From contig NZ_JAUSZL010000002.1 in the NCBI RefSeq assembly GCF_030817535.1, forward strand, positions 3,534,001 through 3,598,000: a DNA stretch of 64,000 nucleotides, written 5' to 3'. This stretch comes from Streptomyces sp. V3I8. Its GTDB lineage: Bacteria; Actinomycetota; Actinomycetes; Streptomycetales; Streptomycetaceae. Positions 53,596-63,290 of the stretch are shown in pieces (position 1 is the stretch's first letter; each line of letters starts with the position of its first letter). The notes beneath the pieces were generated by a model, which was not told where the DNA came from, did no database searches, and worked only from the letters and a program-made list of their open reading frames with translations. The translations under genes were made by a program, and so were the position numbers.

Positions 53596-53637
53596 CGAAG
53601 GGGCCTCCCGCACCACGGATGGCGGGAGGCCCCTTCG
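53596..53637. terminator. Hairpin terminator downstream of NDH-2
   Basis: Arms CGAAGGGGCCTCCCGC / GCGGGAGGCCCCTTCG enclose a 10-base loop 30 bases after the NDH-2 stop. Confidence 0.8.
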
Positions 53638-53666
53638 GGCGATGCTGGTGGGACGGTGACCGGAGG

Positions 53667-55052
53667 TCAGGAGGCCTTGGCCTTCTCCTCCGTCTTCGCG
53701 ACGGCGGCCGGAGCCGGCGCCGGCTTCGCGGCCTCGTAGAACTCCTCGCGCGGAGTCTCGATCGCCCCGAGCGAGACGACCTCACGCTTCAGGAACACCG
53801 CGAGCGTCCAGTCGGCGAACACCCGGATCTTCCGGTTCCACGTCGGCATGGCGAGCCCGTGGTAGCCACGGTGCATGTACCAGGCCAGCCGCCCCTTGAG
53901 CTTGATCTTCATCTTGCCCATGACGATGAACGCGACGCCCTTGTGCAGCCCGAGCCCGGCGACCGCACCCTTGTTGGCGTGGCTGTACTCCTTCTGCGGG
54001 AAGCCCCGCATACCGGAGATCACGTTGTCGCCGAGGACCCTCGCCTGCCGCAGCGCGTGCTGGGCGTTCGGCGGGCACCAGGCGTTCTCGTTGCCGGCCT
54101 TGCGGCCGACGAGGTCAGGCACCTGGGCGTTGTCGCCGGCGGCCCAGACGTAGTCCGTGCCCTGCACCTGGAGGGTGGTGGCGGTGTCCACGTGACCACG
54201 CGGACCGAGCGGCAGGCCGAAGCGGGAGAGCACCGGGTTCGGCTTGACGCCGGCTGTCCACACGATGGTGCTGGAGTCGACCTCCAGGCCGTTCTTCAGG
54301 ACCACGTGGCCGTCGACGCAGGAGTCCATCGAGGTGGAGAGGTAGACCTCGACCCCGCGGCCCTCGAGGTGCTCCTTGCCGTACTGGCCGAGCTTGGGGC
54401 CGACCTCGGGCAGGATCTTGTCCGCGGCGTCGACGAGGATGAAGCGCATGTCCTCGCGGGAGACGTTGGTGTAGTACTTCGCGGCGTCCCGGGCCATGTC
54501 CTCGACCTCACCGATGGTCTCCGCACCGGCGAAGCCACCGCCCACGAAGACGAAGGTCAACGCCTTGCGGCGGACGTCCTCGTCGGTCGTGGAGTCGGCC
54601 TTGTCGAGCTGCTCGAGCACGTGGTTGCGCAGGCCGATGGCCTCCTCGATGCCCTTCATGCCGATGCCCTGCTCGGCGAGGCCGGGGATCGGGAAGGTGC
54701 GCGAGACCGCGCCCATCGCGATGACGAGGTAGTCGAAGGGCAGCTCGTACGCCTCGCCCACGAGGGGGGCGATCGTGGCGACCTTGCGGTCCTGGTCGAT
54801 GGTGGTGACCCGGCCGGTGAGGACTTCCGCCTTGGGCAGCACGCGCCGCAGCGGGACGACGACGTGCCGCGGCGAAATGCTGCCGGCGGCGGCTTCGGGG
54901 AGGAAGGGCTGGTAGGTCATGTACGACCGGGGGTCGACGACCGTGACGGTCGCCTCGCCGTAGCGCATCTTCTTGAGGATGCGCCGAGCTGCGTACAGGC
55001 CTACGTACCCACCGCCTACTACGAGGATCCTGGGACGCTCCGTGGTGCTCAT
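53667..55052 (-). CDS. ndh: Type II NADH dehydrogenase (NDH-2)
   Basis: The 461-residue FAD protein passes electrons from NADH to menaquinone without pumping protons. It has two dinucleotide motifs: ILVVGGGYVGLYAARRI at the N-terminus (FAD) and FVFVGGGFAGAETIGEV near residue 170 (NADH), plus YVWAAGDNAQVPD near residue 300. The C-terminus has helices and a hydrophobic patch for the membrane surface, and ends with an Ala/Pro/Lys tail. The ATG follows GATACT by seven bases, so a leaderless mRNA is possible, but a longer 5' region with a Rex-like site lies upstream. Confidence 0.95.
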   Translation of the reverse strand: MSTTERPRILVVGGGYVGLYAARRILKKMRYGEATVTVVDPRSYMTYQPFLPEAAAGSISPRHVVVPLRRVLPKAEVLTGRVTTIDQDRKVATIAPLVGEAYELPFDYLVIAMGAVSRTFPIPGLAEQGIGMKGIEEAIGLRNHVLEQLDKADSTTDEDVRRKALTFVFVGGGFAGAETIGEVEDMARDAAKYYTNVSREDMRFILVDAADKILPEVGPKLGQYGKEHLEGRGVEVYLSTSMDSCVDGHVVLKNGLEVDSSTIVWTAGVKPNPVLSRFGLPLGPRGHVDTATTLQVQGTDYVWAAGDNAQVPDLVGRKAGNENAWCPPNAQHALRQARVLGDNVISGMRGFPQKEYSHANKGAVAGLGLHKGVAFIVMGKMKIKLKGRLAWYMHRGYHGLAMPTWNRKIRVFADWTLAVFLKREVVSLGAIETPREEFYEAAKPAPAPAAVAKTEEKAKAS

Positions 55053-55141
55053 GCCATCGAGTATCCACCCGCCCCAGGGGGGTCGCTCGTGCGCCCCTTC
55101 ACAAGCTCCTACGCACCCTCTGCTACACTGCGCCGCTCACG

Positions 55142-55153
55142 TGATCCAGATCA
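55142..55153. promoter_or_regulatory. Palindrome TGATC-CA-GATCA upstream of ndh
   Basis: A perfect palindrome about 90 bases before the ndh start, resembling CRP/FNR-type half-sites. Low confidence in its function. Confidence 0.4.
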
Positions 55154-55500
55154 TGGTCCGACGGGGGAACCGGCGTGCCCCGCGACCTGTTGTCAATGCC
55201 GCGTGAGCTGCCGCTCCGGCCTTTCACGGCCCCTGTACCAGTCCCCCGTTTCACGTGACCGCAGCACTCGCGAAACACTCCCTTCGCGGTGCCCGGCCCC
55301 CCTCCGGGACCCCGAAAGGGCCTGGAGGACCGAATTCCTCCGCCAACAGGGCCGATTCTCTTGTGAAGAACTTCACGAAGTTTTCCGGCGGACTTCCGGC
55401 AAGGTCGTTCTCCGGGTCCCCGGAAGCCCTTCGAGGACGCTCAGACGTCGTCCGACCTGCTCAGTAGAGGCTGCCGACGGGTGAGGGACCGGGGCCCGCC
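55154..55500. other. Long region between ndh and ppx
   Basis: The two flanking genes are on the minus strand, so this is the ndh promoter region and the ppx 3' end. It holds the Rex-like operator at 55361 and no conserved coding frame. The sequence is less GC-rich than average around 55330-55390. Confidence 0.45.
55361..55379. promoter_or_regulatory. Rex-operator-like inverted repeat
   Basis: TTGTGAAGAACTTCACGAA matches the Rex site pattern TTGTGAA-N4-TTCACAA with a single mismatch in the right arm. It is about 310 bases upstream of ndh. Rex is the NADH/NAD+ sensing repressor of respiratory genes in Streptomyces. Confidence 0.6.
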
Positions 55501-56442
55501 TCAGGCCATCGACCACGCGATGCCGTCGAGGATGTCGTGCTCGCTCACCACGACCTCCCGGGCGCCGGTCCGCTCCATGATCGCGAGGAGCACGAGGGCG
55601 CCGGCCCCGATCACGTCCACACGTCCCGGGTGCATCGAGGGGATGGCCGAGCGCTCGGCGTGCGTGGAGGTGAGCAGCCGTGCGGTGATCTCGCGGACCC
55701 GGTCGAGGCCGACCCGGGAGTGGTGGATGGCCTCGGGGTCGTACTCCTGGAGGTCCTGGGCGATCGCCGAGACGGTGGTGACGGAGCCGGCGAGCCCGAC
55801 GAGCGTGCGGGCCTCGCGCAGCGGCACGGACCCCTCGACGAGGTCGAGGGCCGCCTCGATGTCGGCGCGGATCGCCGCGATCTGCTCCTCGGTCGGCGGG
55901 TCGGTGACCACGCCGTCCCGTACGAGGTGGCGTTCCGTCATCCGTACGCAGCCGATGTCCACCGAGCGGGCACCCCGCACGTGGTCGTCGCCGACGACGA
56001 ACTCGGTGGAACCGCCGCCGATGTCCACCACCAGATAGGGCCTGGCCAGGTCGTCACGGCCCGTCAGTTCCCTGGTGGCGCCCGCGAACGAGAACTCGGC
56101 CTCCTGGCCGCCGGAGACGACCTCGGGCTCCACGCCCAGGATGTCGAGGACGCCCCGGACGAACTCGTCCCGGTTCTCGGCGTCGCGGGAGGCGGAGGTC
56201 GCGACGAAGCGGACGCGCTCCGCGCCGTGCTCCTCGACCACCCCGGCGTACTCGCGGCAGGCCGCGAAGGTGCGGTCCAGGGCCTCGGGGGCGAGGCGCC
56301 CCGTGCGGTCGACGCCCTGTCCCAGGCGGACGATCGTCATGCGGCGGTCGAGCTCGACGAGTTCACCGGTCCCGGGGTCCACGTCGGCGACGAGCAGGCG
56401 GATGGAGTTGGTACCGCAGTCGACGGCGGCGACGCGAGTCAT
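55501..56442 (-). CDS. Ppx/GppA-family phosphatase (exopolyphosphatase)
   Basis: The 313-residue protein has the actin-like ATPase fold of the Ppx/GppA family: VAAVDCGTNSIRLLVAD (phosphate-1), VATSASRDAENRDEF, VVDIGGGSTEFVVGD (phosphate-2), and VGLAGSVTTVSAI. It hydrolyses polyphosphate or pppGpp; short actinobacterial members favour polyphosphate. It ends the eno-divIC-DUF501-ppx gene string also found in mycobacteria. The ATG has AGGAGA ten bases upstream. Confidence 0.93.
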   Translation of the reverse strand: MTRVAAVDCGTNSIRLLVADVDPGTGELVELDRRMTIVRLGQGVDRTGRLAPEALDRTFAACREYAGVVEEHGAERVRFVATSASRDAENRDEFVRGVLDILGVEPEVVSGGQEAEFSFAGATRELTGRDDLARPYLVVDIGGGSTEFVVGDDHVRGARSVDIGCVRMTERHLVRDGVVTDPPTEEQIAAIRADIEAALDLVEGSVPLREARTLVGLAGSVTTVSAIAQDLQEYDPEAIHHSRVGLDRVREITARLLTSTHAERSAIPSMHPGRVDVIGAGALVLLAIMERTGAREVVVSEHDILDGIAWSMA

Positions 56443-56527
56443 GACAGTGGTCTCCTGTGCTGTTGTGCTGTCGTGCTGCTGTGCTTGTTCGCCGGGGTGC
56501 CGGCCCGGACCGCGCGGGCTTCCCCCG

Positions 56528-57046
56528 TCACGCGGGCGGCAGCACGCACGCGCCCTTGCGCCACCACTCCGGCAGCATGGCGATCGCCTCGTCGCCGAGG
56601 GGGTTCACCCCGGGGCCCGCGGCCAGCGAGTGGGCCACCAGGACGTGCAGGCACTTCACCCGGTCCGGCATCCCGCCCGCGCTTGGGAATCCCTCCAGCA
56701 CCTCGATGGAGTCACGGCGCGCGATGTAGTCCTCGTGCGCGGCCCGGTACGCCGCGGCCAGCTCGGGGTCGGTGGCGAGACGGTCCGTCATCTCCTTCAT
56801 GACGCCGTTCGCCTCCAGCGTGCCGATGGCGGAGGCCGCGCGCGGGCACGTCAGGTAGTACGTCGTCGGGAACGGCGTACCGTCGGGCAGCCGGGGGGCC
56901 GTCTCGACGACGTCCGGCTGTCCGCACGGACAGCGGTGCGCGATCGCGCGCAGTCCGCGCGGCGGCCGCCCGAGCTGCTGCTTGAACGCCTCGACGTCCG
57001 TGTCGGTGGGCTCGGTGCGCGGAGTGGGCGGCGGGGGCGTCTGCAT
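56528..57046 (-). CDS. DUF501 protein
   Basis: The 172-residue protein matches DUF501: DVEAFKQQLGRPPRGLRAIAHRCPCGQPDVVETAPRL near the N-terminus, TYYLTCPRAASAIGTLE in the middle, and RVKCLHVLVAHSLAAGPGVNPLGDEAI. Three cysteines of the CPCG/YLTCP/VKCLH segments could bind metal. Its function is unknown, but the gene always sits between the divIC-like and ppx genes in actinobacteria. Confidence 0.93.
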   Translation of the reverse strand: MQTPPPPTPRTEPTDTDVEAFKQQLGRPPRGLRAIAHRCPCGQPDVVETAPRLPDGTPFPTTYYLTCPRAASAIGTLEANGVMKEMTDRLATDPELAAAYRAAHEDYIARRDSIEVLEGFPSAGGMPDRVKCLHVLVAHSLAAGPGVNPLGDEAIAMLPEWWRKGACVLPPA

Positions 57047-57109
57047 GCCTTGGGTCTGTGTCTTTCTGGTCGGTCGCCGGTCGGTCGGTCGCGGTGGGTC
57101 GCGGGACGA

Positions 57110-57210
57110 GCGGCGGTCGGTTCAACAGTCAGTCTGTTCGGCAGTCGGTCTGTTCGGCGGCCGGTCTCTGCAGCGACCGGTCCGTTCGGCGGCCGGTCTG
57201 TTCAGCGGCC
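57110..57210. repeat. Degenerate tandem repeat (CGGTCTGTTCGG units)
   Basis: Between the DUF501 start and the divIC stop lie about five imperfect copies of an 18-19-base unit around GTCGGTCTGTTCGGC, and a run of CGGT repeats precedes it (57070-57105). It is low-complexity sequence of unknown role. Confidence 0.75.
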
Positions 57211-57678
57211 GGCGGCGTCGGCCTTGTCCACGCCGTCGAAGACGTTGTCGTACCAGGCCCGGTCGGCCGCCGTCCGGTCCGTACGTGTCTTCCTGGCCGC
57301 GTCGGGGTCGACGACGACGTAACCGGTCTCGCCCGGCATCACGTAGTGCAGCCGTTCCCGTATCCGCTGCTCGGCGTACGCGTCGTCCTGCCACCGCGCC
57401 TTCAGGTCGCGCAGCTCCTCGACCCGCTCGCGGGCCTGTTCGCGCTCCCGCCGCACATCGGCGACCTCCGCGCGCTGCGAGACGTACTGCCTCATGGGGT
57501 AGGCGAGCGCCACCACGAGCGTGCACAGGACGAGCGCGAGGAGCGCCGCCCGGCCGGTCAGCCGCGACCGCCGCGCCTGGCGTTTGGTCTGGGAGCGGTA
57601 GACGCGGGCGGCGGTCTGCTCACCGAGCGCCCGCAGCCTGGTCGCGGTGGAGAACCGGTCACGGTCCTTCACAGCCAT
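57202..57678 (-). CDS. divIC: FtsB/DivIC-family septum formation initiator
   Basis: The 158-residue protein is bitopic: a basic cytoplasmic N-terminus (QTKRQARRSRL), one membrane segment (ALLALVLCTLVVALAYPM) and an extracellular coiled coil (VSQRAEVADVRREREQARERVEELRDLKARWQDD), then IRERLHYVMPGETGYVVVDP, the conserved C-terminal beta segment. It joins FtsL and FtsQ in the division complex. In Streptomyces division is needed mainly for sporulation septation. It lies directly behind eno (119 bases). Confidence 0.9.
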   Translation of the reverse strand: MAVKDRDRFSTATRLRALGEQTAARVYRSQTKRQARRSRLTGRAALLALVLCTLVVALAYPMRQYVSQRAEVADVRREREQARERVEELRDLKARWQDDAYAEQRIRERLHYVMPGETGYVVVDPDAARKTRTDRTAADRAWYDNVFDGVDKADAAGR

Positions 57679-57796
57679 CTGTCCCGCCTCCCCGATACGT
57701 GCGTACGTCCCCGCACACGGTACGGGACCGGGTACGGGGACGTACGTACGACGGGGCTGTCGCTCCTCACCGCACGGCTCGGAGCCGGCCCTCGGC

Positions 57797-60318
<2,522 letters not shown>

Positions 60319-60320
60319 TC

Positions 60321-60475
60321 ACCGACGCCTGCGAGGTGAGCTGTCGGGTTCGGGCCGAGTGAGTTGCCCGGCCGCGTGACACTGCTGTCACGCGGCTTAA
60401 CCCCAAGCCGTGCCCGGTCGTGACGACCGGGTCCGGCACTTACCTGGGTCCCCCGCTCCTGCCTACGGCGCTTTA
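60321..60475 (-). ncRNA. ydaO/yuaA-type c-di-AMP riboswitch
   Basis: On the minus strand the leader holds the conserved stretches of this class in order: GGAGCGGGGGACCCA, GGGGUUAAGCCGC, then CCCGAACCCGACAGCUCACC and UCGCAGGCGUC. A G/C-rich variable hairpin (GCCGCGUGACAGC...) fills the middle. The element ends about 15 bases before the rpfA start codon, so control of translation or of termination in the leader is likely. High c-di-AMP is known to reduce rpfA output in Streptomyces. Confidence 0.93.
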
Positions 60476-60681
60476 CGCGACGACTGTTCCCGTACGGCCG
60501 TTGGCAGGATTCGGCGTGCGACCGTCGGGGCCCACCAGTGGCGAGCGGTCACGACCGTAGACACGGACGGCGCCGAATTTCAAAGACGATCAGGGGTGTT
60601 GAGATCCATGTCTCACTTTCATCAAATCGGACATTCAGCGCGAACTACCGCTTGTTTTCGCCCGATTCGGCGGCTTGGTCA
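60476..60681. promoter_or_regulatory. rpfA promoter region and rpfC 3' end
   Basis: This part lies between the riboswitch and the rpfC stop codon. It is unusually AT-rich at 60575-60670 (TTTCAAAGACGATCAGG; TTTCATCAAATCGGAC), which suits the rpfA promoter and regulator sites. No inverted repeat is clear enough to name. Confidence 0.45.
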
Positions 60682-61602
60682 CTACTTGCTCGCGGCGGCC
60701 CGGTCGTCGATGGAGATGCTCTGACCGGGGATGATGAAGTCCGGGTCGGCGCCGATGGCGTCCTTGTTGGCGTCGTACAGCGCTTCCCATCCGCCGTCGA
60801 GCTCGAAGGAGTCGACGATGCCCGAGAGACTGTCCCCGGTGCGGATCACGTACGAGCCCTCGTCGGCCAGGACGCGCGAGTCGCTGTCGCTGCGCGAGGC
60901 GTGCCGGGCGGAGTAGTCGTCCGCGCGGGACGCGGTGTCGACCTCGTCCGCGACGCCGCCGCGGTGGCGGCCGGGGGCGTCCGCGTCCTCTTCGGCCGAA
61001 GAGTCGCCCTTCTGGGCCGACTTGCCCGAATCGCCGCTCTTCTTCGTGTCGTCCGAGGTGTCCGTCGCGTCGTCCGCGGCGGCGTCGTCCGATTCCCCCG
61101 CGTCCGTGGCGGTGTCGCCGGTGGACGGGTCGGGCGTCGCGCTGTCCCTGCCCTCGGTCCCGTCCACGCCGGGCGACGGGGTGACCCCGCCCTCGGCGAC
61201 GCCCGTGTCGACCACGGCGCTGTCGGAGTCCTGCGTCAGGCCGGCGACGAGACCGCAGGTCGCCCAGGCGGTCGTCCCCTGGTCGGCGAGGATCTTCTCG
61301 GCGACGGCTATCTGCTGCGAACGGCTGGCCTGGTCGGCGCTCGGCGCGTAGTCGAGACCGCCGAACTCCTCCCATGTCTCCTGGGTCATCTGGAGCCCGC
61401 CGTAGGACCCGTTGCCGGTGTCGGCGCTCCACGAGCCGCCGCTCTCGCATTCGGCGACCGCGTCCCAGGTCGTGCCGCTGGCGGCGCTCGCGCCGCTCGC
61501 GCCGAGCAGGGGGATCGCGATGGCCGATCCGGCCACGCCCGCGGCGACGAGGAGTGCCGGAGCCTGGCGGGGGCGACGATGGCGGCCGTTCCCGGTAAGC
61601 AT
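60682..61602 (-). CDS. rpfC: Resuscitation-promoting factor RpfC (lysozyme-like, with LysM)
   Basis: The 306-residue secreted protein has a signal peptide (to about residue 42, GASGASAASG), the Rpf domain TTWDAVAECESGGSWSADTGNGSYGGLQMTQETWEEFGG with the catalytic glutamate, an acidic low-complexity linker of about 130 residues (rich in D, S, T and G), and a C-terminal LysM domain (YVIRTGDSLSGIVDSFEL to IIPGQSISI). It is a peptidoglycan hydrolase active in germination and growth. It lies just upstream of rpfA on the same strand and shares its layout, so the two are paralogues. RBS AAAGG. Confidence 0.9.
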   Translation of the reverse strand: MLTGNGRHRRPRQAPALLVAAGVAGSAIAIPLLGASGASAASGTTWDAVAECESGGSWSADTGNGSYGGLQMTQETWEEFGGLDYAPSADQASRSQQIAVAEKILADQGTTAWATCGLVAGLTQDSDSAVVDTGVAEGGVTPSPGVDGTEGRDSATPDPSTGDTATDAGESDDAAADDATDTSDDTKKSGDSGKSAQKGDSSAEEDADAPGRHRGGVADEVDTASRADDYSARHASRSDSDSRVLADEGSYVIRTGDSLSGIVDSFELDGGWEALYDANKDAIGADPDFIIPGQSISIDDRAAASK

Positions 61603-61703
61603 GCGATTGCCTTTCGCGTGACAGCAAGGAGTACGCACAGGACACAGCGGAAGGCTGCGCTCGTGGCTGCTGCGGCGCGTGAGACGTGCCGCATTGATGG
61701 GTG

Positions 61704-61733
61704 AACGTAGCCGCACTCGAACTCTTGTCACAA
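61704..61733 (-). promoter_or_regulatory. rpfC promoter
   Basis: On the minus strand a -35 TTGTGA and a -10 TACGTT with 18-base spacing. The -35 sits in the palindrome CTTGTCACAAG (61724-61734), where a regulator could act. Confidence 0.5.
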
Positions 61734-61810
61734 GTCGGTGCAGCGCAGATAACGTGAAGATCACAGAGTTGACGGAGTCTCACCTTTCACCGGCTTCGGT
61801 GCTAGGGCCG

Positions 61811-63097
61811 TCAGGACTTCGCGACCGGGGTGAACTCCACCGGAAGCGTGCGCAACCCACGCATGATGAGCCCTCCGCGCCACCGCAAATCCGCGCAATC
61901 ACCCGCGAGTCGGAGGTCGGGCAGGCGGGTCAGGAGCGTGGTGAGCGCGGCCCGGCCCTCCAGCCGGGCGAGGGGCGCGCCGAGGCAGTAGTGGATGCCG
62001 TGTCCGTAACCGAGGTGCTGGTTGTCACGCCGGGAGAGGTCGAGGGCGTCGGGGTCCTCGAACCGGGCGGGGTCGCGGTCGGCCGCCGCGAGCACGACGA
62101 GCACGGGGTCGCCCACGGCGATGTCCTGCCCGCCGACGACGAGCGGTGCGGTGGCGTACCGCCAGGTGGCCATCTCCACGGGGCCGTCGTAGCGGAGCAG
62201 TTCCTCCAGGCCGGTCTCCAGGAGGTCCGTCCGGCCGGCGGCGAGGGAGTCCTGCAGCCGCTGCCGCTGTCCGGGGTGGGTGAGCAGGGCGTAGGTGCCG
62301 TTGCCGATGAGGTTCACGGTCGTCTCGAAACCGGCGAACAGGAGGATGAAGGCCATCGCGGCGGCCTCGTTCTCGGTGAGGTGCTCGCCGTGGTCGGAGG
62401 CCCGGATGAGACCGGAGATGAGGTCCTCGCCCGGGGCCGGCTCGTCCGTGAGCTCCTCGCGCTTGCGGTGGATGAGCTCGGCGAGGTAGCCGCGCATCTT
62501 CTTGACCGACCGGGCGACACCGCCCCGCGGCCCTCCCCCGTGCCGGATCATCATCCCGGCCCAGTCGCGGAAGTCGTCCTGGTCCTCGCGCGGGACGCCG
62601 AGCAGGTCGCAGATGGCGTGGATGGGGAGCGGGAAGGCGAAGTCGTGGATGAGGTCGGCCTCCCCCTTCTCCATGAACCCCTCGATGAGCCGGTCCGTCA
62701 GTTCCTGTACCCGTGGCGCGAACTCGGCCACCCGGCGCGGGGTGAACGCCTTGCTGACGAGCCGCCGCAGCCGGGTGTGGTCCGGCGGGTCGATGTTGAG
62801 CAGGTGCGTCATCAGCTCGGCCTTCCGCTCCCCCGGAATGCCGGTCCTGCCCTTCGCGTGCGCGGAGCCGTCGTGATGGGCGGGGTCCTTGCTGAGCCTG
62901 CCGTCGGCGAGGGCCTGTCTGGCATCCGCGTAACGGGTGACCAGCCACGCCTCGACCCCGCTGGGCAACGTCGTCCGATGCACGGGAGCGTGTTCGCGCA
63001 GCCAGGCGTACGCCGGGTAGGGATCGGTGGCGAACTCCCAGCTGAAGAGTTCCGGGGCGGACTGCCCCGCGGGCGGCTGTGCAGGCGTTTCGGTCAC
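61811..63097 (-). CDS. Cytochrome P450 (CYP107-like)
   Basis: The 428-residue soluble P450 has the I-helix AFILLFAGFETTVNLI (oxygen activation), ExxR in EELLRYDGPVEMATWR, and the heme loop HLGYGHGIHYCLGAPLARLE with the axial cysteine (the usual F of the loop is L). It oxidises a small substrate using external ferredoxin and reductase, not encoded nearby. The GTG start follows a leaderless -10 (TACCGT). It is divergent from the flavohemoprotein. Confidence 0.93.
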   Translation of the reverse strand: MTETPAQPPAGQSAPELFSWEFATDPYPAYAWLREHAPVHRTTLPSGVEAWLVTRYADARQALADGRLSKDPAHHDGSAHAKGRTGIPGERKAELMTHLLNIDPPDHTRLRRLVSKAFTPRRVAEFAPRVQELTDRLIEGFMEKGEADLIHDFAFPLPIHAICDLLGVPREDQDDFRDWAGMMIRHGGGPRGGVARSVKKMRGYLAELIHRKREELTDEPAPGEDLISGLIRASDHGEHLTENEAAAMAFILLFAGFETTVNLIGNGTYALLTHPGQRQRLQDSLAAGRTDLLETGLEELLRYDGPVEMATWRYATAPLVVGGQDIAVGDPVLVVLAAADRDPARFEDPDALDLSRRDNQHLGYGHGIHYCLGAPLARLEGRAALTTLLTRLPDLRLAGDCADLRWRGGLIMRGLRTLPVEFTPVAKS

Positions 63098-63103
63098 TCC
63101 TCG

Positions 63104-63109
63104 ACGGTA
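63104..63109 (-). promoter_or_regulatory. -10 element of a leaderless promoter (P450)
   Basis: TACCGT on the minus strand, six bases (CGAGGA) before the GTG. Confidence 0.55.
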
Positions 63110-63252
63110 TCGGGAGGGGCGCCCGGCCCCCGCCCGGAGCCCTTCCGCAGCGCCGCGGGACGTCCGGCGGCCGGCGGACCCCCGCCCGGGCCGCAGGCGT
63201 TTTCTCCTGGTAAGAACGCTTGGTCCTAGGCTGTCCGGGAATCGGCCACCCC

Positions 63253-63283
63253 TTGACCGCGTGGCGCTGCGCGTACCTACATT
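63253..63283 (+). promoter_or_regulatory. Promoter of the flavohemoprotein gene
   Basis: A -35 TTGACC and a -10 TACATT with 19-base spacing; seven bases (CGCGCCT) separate the -10 from the GTG start, so the mRNA is probably leaderless. Confidence 0.6.
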
Positions 63284-63290
63284 CGCGCCT

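Noticed and set aside
55255..55467. A 70-codon plus-strand frame upstream of ndh
   Set aside because: No RBS, no family features, and it overlaps the Rex-like site; treated as non-coding.
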